A DNA stretch of 33,279 nucleotides, taken from Planctomycetota bacterium (lineage in GTDB: Bacteria > Planctomycetota > Planctomycetia > Pirellulales > Pirellulaceae). Positions within the stretch are counted from its first letter, which is position 1, and each line of letters begins with the position of its first letter. Under the pieces are notes generated by a model that saw nothing but the letters and a program-made list of their open reading frames with translations, was not told the origin of the DNA and did not search any database. Positions 24,355-32,267 of this stretch are shown here, piece by piece. The position numbers and the translations under genes are program-made. The DNA lies in contig JAPLNJ010001191.1 of the NCBI GenBank assembly GCA_026692885.1, positions 1-33,279 of the forward strand, read 5' to 3'.

Positions 24355-25077
24355 CTAAGCGTCCGGCTGGAACTGCGCATCGCGTGTCGTCTCAGTCAAG
24401 TGATAGTGAAACGTGGCAAACCGTTTCGGGTCGTTTCCGGCATCCTCCCAACTGTAGCCGTAGCCGCCGAAATGCTGCAACCGGATCGTCGTGTCTGCCA
24501 TGATGCGAAACCCGCACTGCCGCGCCCGCTCACAAAAGGCGTAGTCCTCGGCTAAGTACCAGTGGCCGCTGCCGTCCGGCCGGACCATCGGGATGAAATA
24601 GGGCACCAGCGGCCGACCGCCAAAACGTTGATTGCAGACTGGCAATTCCAGCTGCCGTTGCATCTCCGCGTAGACCTCACGACGCACCAGCAGGAAGCCG
24701 TTGGCGGCGTATTGGACCTCGATTAGGCCGCCTTCCTTGCCGAACACAATGTGAGGCGTGCCGGGTAGCACGTGGACTGCCAGAGCCCGCTGGCCTTTCT
24801 TGGGGTAAATGCCGCACGCCAACGGTTCGCCGTGCGAACGAAGGCGGTCAACGGCGTCGGCCGAGAAGCCGACATCCGCGTCGATCCACATCGTTTCTTC
24901 GAAGCCATCCGCCAGCGCATCACTGACAATTTGGCAGCGTCCCTGATCGATGGCCGCAAACCCCCGCACTCGTCTTACTGGATAGCCGCGTCGCTCCAGC
25001 TCTCGCAGTGCCTCCTCACAGGTTGGCTCGATGTGCCCACTGACAGGCACCAAGACCACGCATTTCGTACGGTCCAT
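24355..25077 (-). CDS. GT-A-type glycosyltransferase-like protein
   Basis: The start is ATG 25077, preceded by GGAAGGAG with good spacing, giving 240 residues. The open frame farther upstream is not supported. The protein begins with a strand CVVLVPVSGHIEP and has RRGYPVRRVRGFAAIDQG. METMWIDADVGF-like residues carry the DxD motif (WIDADVGF) that binds a nucleotide-sugar with a metal. AANGFLLVRREV and WYLAEDYAFCERARQCGF follow, as in GT2-like enzymes where the ED pair acts near the base. No membrane segment is seen. The gene is divergent from a TPR/OGT-like glycosyltransferase, and both may decorate the same surface protein or polymer. Confidence 0.82.
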   Translation of the reverse strand: MDRTKCVVLVPVSGHIEPTCEEALRELERRGYPVRRVRGFAAIDQGRCQIVSDALADGFEETMWIDADVGFSADAVDRLRSHGEPLACGIYPKKGQRALAVHVLPGTPHIVFGKEGGLIEVQYAANGFLLVRREVYAEMQRQLELPVCNQRFGGRPLVPYFIPMVRPDGSGHWYLAEDYAFCERARQCGFRIMADTTIRLQHFGGYGYSWEDAGNDPKRFATFHYHLTETTRDAQFQPDA

Positions 25078-25569
25078 GCTTGGTTCTCCTTCCGATTCCT
25101 TCCCCGCATCGCTTGGCGTGGTCTGCCGGAAGATGCCCTGAGCTGTCGGAACGCGACCTGGGCCAAAGCACTGCAGCCAGATGATGGCAAAGAGCAGTGC
25201 ATTTGGCAAGCTGTCGTGCCCTCGCCCTGCCATTCGAAAGGCACGGCCTCGGCATTCTGACAGTCCGACCCTTCGCCGCTCACAATTCTCCCTTGTCTGA
25301 GGGCGACGCAGAAACGGCGATGACGGAAAAATTCTCGGAATAATTTTCGCCACCAGCGACCGCCCTAACGATGGCTGCTTCCCAGCCTTATGGCGACCAC
25401 CCCTCTGGTAGTCCATAGCTTCCCACCCGGCTAATTGAAAGAAATGCTATCCCTCCCTGATTCCCTATAGATTCGCTTGTCAGTAGAATCCCGCCTCAAA
25501 ATGCGAGTCTTGTTCGAACTCGGGCGGAGCTTGGTGCTTAGCTTTCTCCTTCTGTAAGAGGGCGGAGAG
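25078..25569. other. Divergent promoter region between two glycosyltransferase genes
   Basis: About 490 bases without a supported gene, between two genes facing away from each other. A palindrome, AAAATTCTCGGAATAATTTT (near 25327-25346), is the only clear feature and could be an operator. The stretch must hold both promoters. Confidence 0.45.
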
Positions 25570-27645
25570 ATGGGCTTGGCCGGGTCGTCGTTCGCGATCG
25601 CCGTTCGCTGCCACCAGTCGGGTGATTTCCGGCGGGCTGCCAGCCTCTACCGGGACATCCTCCGGGAAGATCCCCATCATGCAGGGGCCTCGCATCTGCT
25701 GGGAGTCGCCTGCCATCAGCAGGGCGACTTGGACCAAGCGGCGATGTATATCCGTCGAGCGATTGAGTTCGACGGATCCAAAGGCGTCTACTACAACAAC
25801 CTCGGGGTGGTGATCCGTGCCCAAGGCCGGCCCACGGAGGCCGAGTCGGCTTACCGGCAGGCGTTGGCCATCCGGCCGCAGTATGCCGACGCGCTGTCGA
25901 ACTTGGCGGCGCTGATGCATGAGCAGGGCCGACACGAGGAAGCCTTGGACCTCTTCCGGCGCGCCTTGCAGGCGCAACCGGCGCATGCGGACGCGATCTA
26001 TAATCTCGGCAACCTGTATCGGGACCTGGGACGGACTGTCGAGGCGATCGATTGCTATCGGAAAACGATTGCCGTGCAACCAGGCCGTGCCGGAGCCCAT
26101 AACAACCTGGGAAATGCCCTGCTGGCAGAACGACGCGAAGCCGAAGCGATTGCCAGTTATCAACAGGCGCTCGCTCTGGATTCGACCTGCGCCGAAGCTC
26201 ATCTGAACCTGGGGATCGTCTACGCCGAACAAGACAGGGCTGAAGAAGCCGTAGCCTGTTTTGGGCGCGCGAGTCAGCGCCGCCCGGAGAAACGGCTATG
26301 GTGGCTGCGTTCGGCCACGCTGTGTCCCTCGGTATTTCAGAGCGTTGCCGAGTTGGACCGCTATCGCAACGGCTTGGAAGCTGCCCTTGGCTCACACCAG
26401 GACGCAGCTGTTGGCGCGGATTGGAGGGAACTCGTCGTGGACGGCGTCGTGCCGTCCTTCAACTTGGCCCATCATGGCCGCAACAACCGTCCGTTGCTGG
26501 AGAAATTCGCCGGGCTGTATCCGGCGTGTTTTCCGGCGTCCAAGCCAGCCTGTGGTAGCGGAAAGCCTCGAATCGGCTTCCTCGTAACGCGGCACCACGA
26601 GGGCGGTTTCCTGCGGGGCATGAGCGGAATTATCGAGCAACTCGACCCCTCGCGGTTTGAACCCGCGGTGCTGTGCTCGCACGGCGCGTTGGAAAACTGC
26701 CGCCGCGGAATTCGGCGGACAGATGTCCAGTGGGTGGCCTTTCCCGATCGATTCGCCAGTGCGGCTGAGCGAATCGCGGCGGCCCGTTGCGACGTTCTTT
26801 ATCACTGGCAGGTTGGCACCGATCCGCTGAATTACTTCCTGCCGTTTGCCAGGCTGGCGCCCGTCCAGTGCACCGGCTGGGGGAGCCACGGGACGACAGG
26901 CAACGCGGCCATAGATTACTGCCTCTCCAGCGATTGGATCGAGTCGCCAGGCGCGGAGCAGCATTACACGGAAAGCTTGGTGCGCCTGAAGACTTTGCCC
27001 ACCTACGAGCGAATACAGCCGCTCGCGGCGCCCGCCCGCCGTAGCGACTTTGGCCTGCCGGAAAATGGCCATCTGTACTGTTGTCCACAACGGCTCGCCA
27101 AGCTCCATCCGGAGGCCGACGTGCTGTTTGCCGCCATCCTGGAACAGGACGTGCAGGGGTTTCTGGTCGTGTTGGAGGGAAAGGTCACGCGCGCGGCGGA
27201 ACTGCTGCGCCGGCGATTCTCGCAGACGCTGGGCCCGTTGGCTGGTCGGGTGATCTTCGTCCCTTCCCAGAGTCCCGACGATTTCAGGCGATTCTTGACT
27301 CTGGCCGACGTGATCGTGGACCCGCCGCATTACAGTTCCGGGCTGACAGCCTACGACGCCATTACCCTCGGCTTGCCGATTGTGAGTCTGCCGGACGAGT
27401 TTGCCGTGGGCCGATACGTTCTGGGCTGTTACGGGCGGATGGGATTGGAGGATTGGGTGCCTACGGGACCGGAGGAGTACGTGGCGTTGGCGGTGAAGTT
27501 GGGCGGGGACCGGGAGTACCGCGAAGGCTGCCGGGCGGAGCTTGCCCGGCGCCGGGAAGTGCTGTTTGAGGATGTGGAAGTGGTGCGCGAGTACGAGCGG
27601 TTCTTCGAGGAGGCAGTGGAGCGAGCCCGGCAGGAGACGGGGTGA
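25570..27645 (+). CDS. TPR-repeat O-linked GlcNAc transferase-like glycosyltransferase
   Basis: This 691-residue protein opens with about six TPR units (residues 1 to about 235), for example YYNNLGVVIRAQGRPTEAES, ALSNLAALMHEQGRHEEALD and AIYNLGNLYRDLGRTVEAID. The second half (about 330-690) is the GT-B catalytic region of the OGT/SPINDLY group (GT41-like). It carries PRIGFLVTRHHEGGFLRG, PVQCTGWGSHGTTGNAAIDY and a C-terminal nucleotide-sugar part with FVPSQSPDDFRRFLTLADV, then YSSGLTAYDAITLGLPIVSL. Such enzymes transfer a sugar onto Ser/Thr of proteins held by the TPR groove. GGAG precedes ATG 25570. The gene downstream, before an IS came in, was the giant repeat protein at 29430, a plausible substrate. 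Confidence 0.9.
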   Translation: MGLAGSSFAIAVRCHQSGDFRRAASLYRDILREDPHHAGASHLLGVACHQQGDLDQAAMYIRRAIEFDGSKGVYYNNLGVVIRAQGRPTEAESAYRQALAIRPQYADALSNLAALMHEQGRHEEALDLFRRALQAQPAHADAIYNLGNLYRDLGRTVEAIDCYRKTIAVQPGRAGAHNNLGNALLAERREAEAIASYQQALALDSTCAEAHLNLGIVYAEQDRAEEAVACFGRASQRRPEKRLWWLRSATLCPSVFQSVAELDRYRNGLEAALGSHQDAAVGADWRELVVDGVVPSFNLAHHGRNNRPLLEKFAGLYPACFPASKPACGSGKPRIGFLVTRHHEGGFLRGMSGIIEQLDPSRFEPAVLCSHGALENCRRGIRRTDVQWVAFPDRFASAAERIAAARCDVLYHWQVGTDPLNYFLPFARLAPVQCTGWGSHGTTGNAAIDYCLSSDWIESPGAEQHYTESLVRLKTLPTYERIQPLAAPARRSDFGLPENGHLYCCPQRLAKLHPEADVLFAAILEQDVQGFLVVLEGKVTRAAELLRRRFSQTLGPLAGRVIFVPSQSPDDFRRFLTLADVIVDPPHYSSGLTAYDAITLGLPIVSLPDEFAVGRYVLGCYGRMGLEDWVPTGPEEYVALAVKLGGDREYREGCRAELARRREVLFEDVEVVREYERFFEEAVERARQETG

Positions 27646-27659
27646 CCATCGGGGGGGCT

Positions 27660-27681
27660 GGCCTCGCATGAGCGTGAGGCC
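27660..27681 (+). terminator. Possible hairpin after the glycosyltransferase gene
   Basis: GGCCTC (27660-27665) pairs with GAGGCC (27676-27681), with additional partial pairing inside. No T-run follows, so a terminator role is weak. It may only attenuate transcription toward the downstream gene. Confidence 0.3.
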
Positions 27682-27726
27682 GGCTGGCAGCTGTAGCGCG
27701 TGGAAGTCGAGCATCTGGGATCTCAT

Positions 27727-27735
27727 CAGGAGAGG
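27727..27735 (+). repeat. Left 9 bp target-site duplication of the IS
   Basis: CAGGAGAGG directly precedes the left inverted repeat and recurs at 29412-29420 directly after the right one. A 9 bp duplication fits recent transposition of an ISKra4-type element. Confidence 0.9.
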
Positions 27736-27756
27736 GGGCGTGACTGCCATCCCGCC
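27736..27756. repeat. Left terminal inverted repeat of the IS
   Basis: GGGCGTGACTGCCAT followed by CCCGCC, matching the reverse complement of 29391-29411 except one base. It lies just beyond the transposase stop codon. Confidence 0.9.
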
Positions 27757-27757
27757 G

Positions 27758-29215
27758 TCAGGCAGCGGTTTGGTACAGGGTCGCCTGCTCCCGCTGAATT
27801 CGGTATTCGATGAAGTCATCCCACTCGCCGTTTAGGTAGATTGCCCGTGTCTTGAGCATGGCGCGCGCTCCAGGCAAACGCCAATGCATTCCGGTGCAAT
27901 CCATGCGGTCCTTCACCAAGTTGCGGCACGTGCCTTCCGCGATTCCACTGCCGATCGGATAACCCTTCGCGAGGTACTCGTCGTACCGCATGCGGTGACG
28001 GTTATTCCGGAAGTATCCGATCGCCTCCGTCACCGTCTCGTGGTGGTCCTCCGACCAGCGGCTTCCGCGTTCCGCGTCACGTGCCAAGCGATGCCAACGT
28101 CGAATCACCGTCTCGACGCGGCCTGTTAGTAAGTCGCGCAGTTGATGGCCGACCCAGGCCTCCTGGCGGTCTTTGTCTTCCGGCTGGACTATCTTCGAGA
28201 TCTCGCGGATGCGTTCCAACGGATGGAAGATGTCCAGAACTTGCACCGAGCGGCCCAGCCACTCCCGTTGCAGGTCCCATAATTTCTGCTCGCCGTCCAT
28301 CACACAGACCAGCGTGCTCTGCCGATCAGGATCACGTGCTTTGACGTCGATCGCCATTTCAATGAACACCGCTTCACTGCCCGAAGTCCATGTTTCATCA
28401 TTGGCCGCCATCTCCGCCCACAGCCGTTTGCCCTGCGGACGCGGACGACGCGCGGCGGCTTGGTCGCGGCACAGTTCGTTCCATACGTCCTGCGGTTCGC
28501 GCACGAACGGTTCGATGCAATAGACCGCCCCGACGTACGCCCGCCGTGTCGAACCCTGGCGAGTTCCCGCTTCCGCCGCCGGGGTCGTGGTGCGGTCCGC
28601 CCGATGCATCGGCACACTGGTGCCATCAGCCGTCGCTACGACCAACGTTTCCTCGAGAGCGGCGGGTGGGGCCGGTTGTTGAAGGCGAAACGGCTCGGCA
28701 TATTCCGCCAGCCGCCGATTCATCGCCTCGGCCGTTTCCACACTCAACGCCACTCCCAGAATGGCCCCCAGTCCCTCGACGCCTTCGGCGAACGTCTCCT
28801 TCACGCAGAGCCGCTGCTGCCAGTCTTCCAGGACATACGAACACTCGCCATGTGGAAGCCCTAACTGGGCGTCCGTGGGAACGTACTCAATCTTCTTCTT
28901 GGGCCCGCCAGCGTACACCCAACGCCAGATCGAAAACGTCCCAAAAACCGAGCGATACACCTTCTCGTGCAACTCGTCACTGCGGCGGAGTGTACGCTCA
29001 TCGCGCGTCACCTGTTCGCCCTCATCTCCTACGCCAACGCCTGCCGCGAACCCCTCCAACAGCACCAACCCTATCGCCTGCAGTTCGGAGAATATGGCCC
29101 TCTCCGTTTTATCGATGCGGATTCCGGCTTGGGAATACTCCGAGATCTCTTTCTTGAGAGCATCAAATTGTGCTTGGGCGTTGAGTAACAGCTGTTCGCG
29201 CGTCAGAATGTCCAT
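27758..29215 (-). CDS. ISKra4-family transposase
   Basis: This 485-residue protein has the order typical of ISKra4 transposases. An N-terminal helical region comes first. VVATADGTSVPM carries a probable first catalytic Asp, and VCVMDGEQKLWDLQ the second. YPIGSGIAEGTCRNLVKDRM carries the Glu, followed by GMHWRLPGARAMLKTRA. These are the likely DDE residues, by family knowledge. No stop or frameshift is seen, so it may be active. The gene lies inside a complete element with matching ends, and no other gene shares it. Confidence 0.92.
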   Translation of the reverse strand: MDILTREQLLLNAQAQFDALKKEISEYSQAGIRIDKTERAIFSELQAIGLVLLEGFAAGVGVGDEGEQVTRDERTLRRSDELHEKVYRSVFGTFSIWRWVYAGGPKKKIEYVPTDAQLGLPHGECSYVLEDWQQRLCVKETFAEGVEGLGAILGVALSVETAEAMNRRLAEYAEPFRLQQPAPPAALEETLVVATADGTSVPMHRADRTTTPAAEAGTRQGSTRRAYVGAVYCIEPFVREPQDVWNELCRDQAAARRPRPQGKRLWAEMAANDETWTSGSEAVFIEMAIDVKARDPDRQSTLVCVMDGEQKLWDLQREWLGRSVQVLDIFHPLERIREISKIVQPEDKDRQEAWVGHQLRDLLTGRVETVIRRWHRLARDAERGSRWSEDHHETVTEAIGYFRNNRHRMRYDEYLAKGYPIGSGIAEGTCRNLVKDRMDCTGMHWRLPGARAMLKTRAIYLNGEWDDFIEYRIQREQATLYQTAA

Positions 29216-29390
29216 CGGGAACCTCGCGTGTTGGAGTTGCTTGCCAGTCGTAAGCTCAGCAAGTCATTCTTCACGCGAGGCCCTTTACTCGACCATAAGC
29301 TAGCATCTGCTCTGGACACAAATCCTCAAAAACGTCACTCGTTCACGCTAGCAGTCCGACCAATCTCTGCGAAAGTCCGCCCATTGCTCT

Positions 29391-29411
29391 GGCGGCATGG
29401 CAGTCACGCCC
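29391..29411. repeat. Right terminal inverted repeat of the IS
   Basis: Reverse complement of 27736-27756 with one mismatch. It contains ATG 29397, which is in frame with the giant gene downstream and gives a spurious longer reading frame. Confidence 0.9.
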
Positions 29412-29425
29412 CAGGAGAGGGAGGT
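29412..29425 (+). promoter_or_regulatory. Ribosome binding site of the giant gene, partly formed by the IS target duplication
   Basis: CAGGAGAGGGAGG ends 5 bases before ATG 29430. Its first nine bases are the right copy of the IS target duplication, so the insertion kept the site intact while cutting it off from any upstream promoter or operon. Confidence 0.75.
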
Positions 29426-29429
29426 TCTT

Positions 29430-32267
29430 ATGCGTCTATGGTCGCTGCTTGGCAACAAGAAGTCTTCGCGTGAGAGGAAGAAGCAAGCCCGACGCTGGCG
29501 GGCGAAGCGCAGTCTGCAGCTGGAGACGCTGGAATCACGCCAGCTGCTGACGAGCGTCTCGCTGTTGACGCCGAAGGCCTATGCCAGCGAGCAGCCGCAG
29601 TCCAACGGGTTGCCCGATGCGGGGCAAGTCTCCGTGGTCCTGGACGCGGCCAGCGAGCAGGATCTGGCGGTGAGGTTCCAGCTCGGCGGGACGGCCACGT
29701 ATGACTACAACACGCCTTCGTCCGGCGACTACGTCATCTCTTCCAATGTGTCGCTGAGCGGCTACTACGACTACACCAACTCCGTCTACGCCACCCAGGG
29801 GACCGTGATCGTCCCTGCCGGCCAGACCAGCGTCGACGTGATTCTGACGCCGGTCAATGACGATCAACTGGAGCCGAGCGAGACGGCCGTGTTGACCCTG
29901 CTGGACGGCTGCGGGTGCTGCGGGTGCGGGGGAGGCGACTACACGGCGGGGAGTCCCTCGTCGTCCAGCATCACGATTGCGGACAATGATCAGTGGTCGG
30001 TCTCGGTGCAGGCGACCGACGCCGGCGCCTCAGAACGCGGAACGAGCGAGACGCCCGACCCGGGTCAGTTCTGCTTTACCCGGTCGGGGGAAACGGATTT
30101 GAGCCATCCGTTGGTGGTGACTTTCCGGCTCGGCGGCACGGCTACGGACAGCTACTCCAATCCGTCGTCCGCCGATTACAGCCTCTCCTCCAACGTCTCG
30201 CTGAGCCTGGGCTTGGACTACACCAACTATCCCTACTACTCCTACTTCACCCAGGGCACGGTGACCATCCCGGCCGGTCAGACCAGCGTCACTGTGGACC
30301 TGACGCCCGTCGATGACGAGCAGGTCGAGGCGAGCGAGACGGCCGATTTGACGGTGGTGAACGGGAGCGGCTACGCGGTAGGCAGCTTTTCGTCGGCAGA
30401 AGTGACGATCGCGGACAACGATCGGTGGGTGGTCTCGGTGCAGGCAATCGACGCCAGCGCCTCGGAACGCGGGTCCAGCGAGACGCCCGATCCGGGCCAA
30501 TTCCGCATTCTGCGTTCGGTCAAGACGGATCTCAGCCAACCGCTGGCGGTGACCTTTCAGCTGGGTGGTACGGCCACGTATGACTACAACGGCCCTTCGT
30601 CCGGCGACTACCTCGTCTCGTCCAACGTGACCTTCAGCAACTACTGGGATTCATCCAGCTACTCTTATGTCACGCAGGGCACCGTGGTCATTCCAGCCTG
30701 GCAGACCAGCGTCGATGTGGACCTGACACCGGTCAATGACGGTTGGCTGGAGGATAGCGAGACAGCCGTGTTGACCCTGCTGGAAAGCGGTGGGGGCTGC
30801 TGCTGCGGTTGCGGAGGCAGCGGCTACATGCTGGGGAGCGCCTCGTCGTCCAGCATCACGATCGCGGATAACGATCAGTGGGCGGTCTCGGTGCAGGCGC
30901 TCGATGCCAGCGCCGCGGAGCGCGAGACGAACGAAACGCCGGACGATGGCCAATTTCGTCTCAGTCGTTCCGGCGAAACCGACCTGAGCCAGGCCCTGAC
31001 GGTGATCTTCCAACTCGGCGGCACGGCCACCTATGACTACAACAATCCTTCCTCCGGCGACTATCAGGTCTCCACCAATGTCTCCCTGTACTACTACTAC
31101 GACTTCGCCACCTATTCCTACGTTGTCCGGGGCACCGTGCTCATTCCTGCCGGGCAGACGAGCGTCGACGTGGACATAAAACCCGTCAATGACAACCAGG
31201 CGGAAGGGAGCGAGACGGCCGAATTGTCCGTGATACCTGGAACCAACAGCGGCGGAGCGTGCTGCTGTGGCGGCAGCGGCGGGTACTTGCCGGGGATTCC
31301 CTCGGCGGCCAGCGTCACGATCGCGGATAACGACGGCCCGGCGACGATCACGGTGGCGGCCACGCAAGACGCCGTCGAAGGCGGCTCGTCCGGGGTCTTC
31401 ACGTTCAGCCGCGATGTGACGAGCACCAGCTTGGTCGCATATTACTGGATTAACACGTCTGCCAGCACCGCCACCTATGGTTCGGATTACAGCGGCCCGT
31501 CGCAGTACGGCAGTGTGAATTTCCCGGCCGGGCAAGCCACGGTGACGCTCAGCGTGTCGGCGATCGATGACTCCCAGGTGGAGGGACCGGAGACCATCGT
31601 CTTGTGCCTGTGCTCCAGTTCGGACTACCTGCTCGGGAGTCCGAACGCGGCGACGCTGACCGTCGTGGACAACGATGGCGGCGGCGATACGGCAGGTCCG
31701 CGCGTGATCGGTACCGCCCCGGCCAGTACCGTGTATGGCGTCTGGAACCACCTGACCGTCACCTTCAACGAGCCGATCCTGGACGGGTCATTCACGCTCA
31801 GCGACGTGGTGTCGATTTCCGGGCCGGCCGGGCAGATCACGCCCGTCAGCGTCAGTCGGCTAACCAGCACGCAGTACGACGTGGCCTTTGCCGATCAAAC
31901 CACTCCGGGCAGTTACCAGCTGCTCCTCGGCCCGGCCATTCTGGACGCGGCGGGCAATCCCATGAACCAGGATGAGGATGCGACCAATGGCGAGGTGCCG
32001 GACGACCGGTACACGGCCAACCTCCTGCTGTCTTCGGCCACGCCGGAAATCACCGTGCAGGACAACTACGCCTACACTCATCGGCGTCCTTTACGATCCG
32101 TTTGGACGCGAGCGCCTCCGGCAGTTACGGCGGCCCCGTGTCGTTCGGCAACAACGACAGCGATGAGAACCCGTTCGACTTCACGGTCACGGGGCAGGTC
32201 AACGCGTCCGCGCCGGAAATCGCCGTGCAGGACAGTTACGCCTACGCGACCCTCTACGACGGGATGA
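29430..32267 (+). CDS. Giant surface protein: Calx-beta repeats and Big_5-like domain (up to the frame break)
   Basis: From ATG 29430 the protein starts with a basic region and LQLETLESRQLLT, the LExRxLL signature of large planctomycete surface proteins. Five Calx-beta domains follow (about residues 47-750). Each has paired strands such as GTATYDYNxPSSGDY, a GTVxIPAGQTSVDV strand and an ITIADNDQW end. Domains 1, 3 and 4 carry Cys/Gly-rich loops (GCGCCGCGGG, GGGCCCGCGG, GGACCCGGSGG). A Big_5-like Ig domain follows (VIGTAPASTVYGVWNHLTVT to about residue 880). The next domain starts PEITVQDNYAYT, and from about 32077 this frame is nonsense to 32267, while another frame continues. The IS just upstream supplies a false in-frame ATG at 29397. 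Confidence 0.88.
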   Translation: MRLWSLLGNKKSSRERKKQARRWRAKRSLQLETLESRQLLTSVSLLTPKAYASEQPQSNGLPDAGQVSVVLDAASEQDLAVRFQLGGTATYDYNTPSSGDYVISSNVSLSGYYDYTNSVYATQGTVIVPAGQTSVDVILTPVNDDQLEPSETAVLTLLDGCGCCGCGGGDYTAGSPSSSSITIADNDQWSVSVQATDAGASERGTSETPDPGQFCFTRSGETDLSHPLVVTFRLGGTATDSYSNPSSADYSLSSNVSLSLGLDYTNYPYYSYFTQGTVTIPAGQTSVTVDLTPVDDEQVEASETADLTVVNGSGYAVGSFSSAEVTIADNDRWVVSVQAIDASASERGSSETPDPGQFRILRSVKTDLSQPLAVTFQLGGTATYDYNGPSSGDYLVSSNVTFSNYWDSSSYSYVTQGTVVIPAWQTSVDVDLTPVNDGWLEDSETAVLTLLESGGGCCCGCGGSGYMLGSASSSSITIADNDQWAVSVQALDASAAERETNETPDDGQFRLSRSGETDLSQALTVIFQLGGTATYDYNNPSSGDYQVSTNVSLYYYYDFATYSYVVRGTVLIPAGQTSVDVDIKPVNDNQAEGSETAELSVIPGTNSGGACCCGGSGGYLPGIPSAASVTIADNDGPATITVAATQDAVEGGSSGVFTFSRDVTSTSLVAYYWINTSASTATYGSDYSGPSQYGSVNFPAGQATVTLSVSAIDDSQVEGPETIVLCLCSSSDYLLGSPNAATLTVVDNDGGGDTAGPRVIGTAPASTVYGVWNHLTVTFNEPILDGSFTLSDVVSISGPAGQITPVSVSRLTSTQYDVAFADQTTPGSYQLLLGPAILDAAGNPMNQDEDATNGEVPDDRYTANLLLSSATPEITVQDNYAYTHRRPLRSVWTRAPPAVTAAPCRSATTTAMRTRSTSRSRGRSTRPRRKSPCRTVTPTRPSTTG

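Larger units (their letters stand above)
27736..29411 (-). mobile_element. Complete ISKra4-like insertion sequence (1676 bp)
   Basis: The element is bounded by 21 bp inverted repeats at 27736-27756 and 29391-29411 (20 of 21 match, starting GGGCGTGACTGCCAT) and a 9 bp direct duplication of target DNA. It holds one intact transposase gene on the minus strand. About 180 bases of noncoding DNA lie between the gene start and the right end. Intact gene, near-perfect ends and a perfect duplication point to a recent insertion. It landed inside the ribosome binding region of the next gene. Confidence 0.93.

Noticed and set aside
29397..29429. ATG 29397 as the true start of the giant protein
   Set aside because: It lies in the IS terminal repeat and was brought in by the insertion. 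The native start 29430 has the ribosome binding site.
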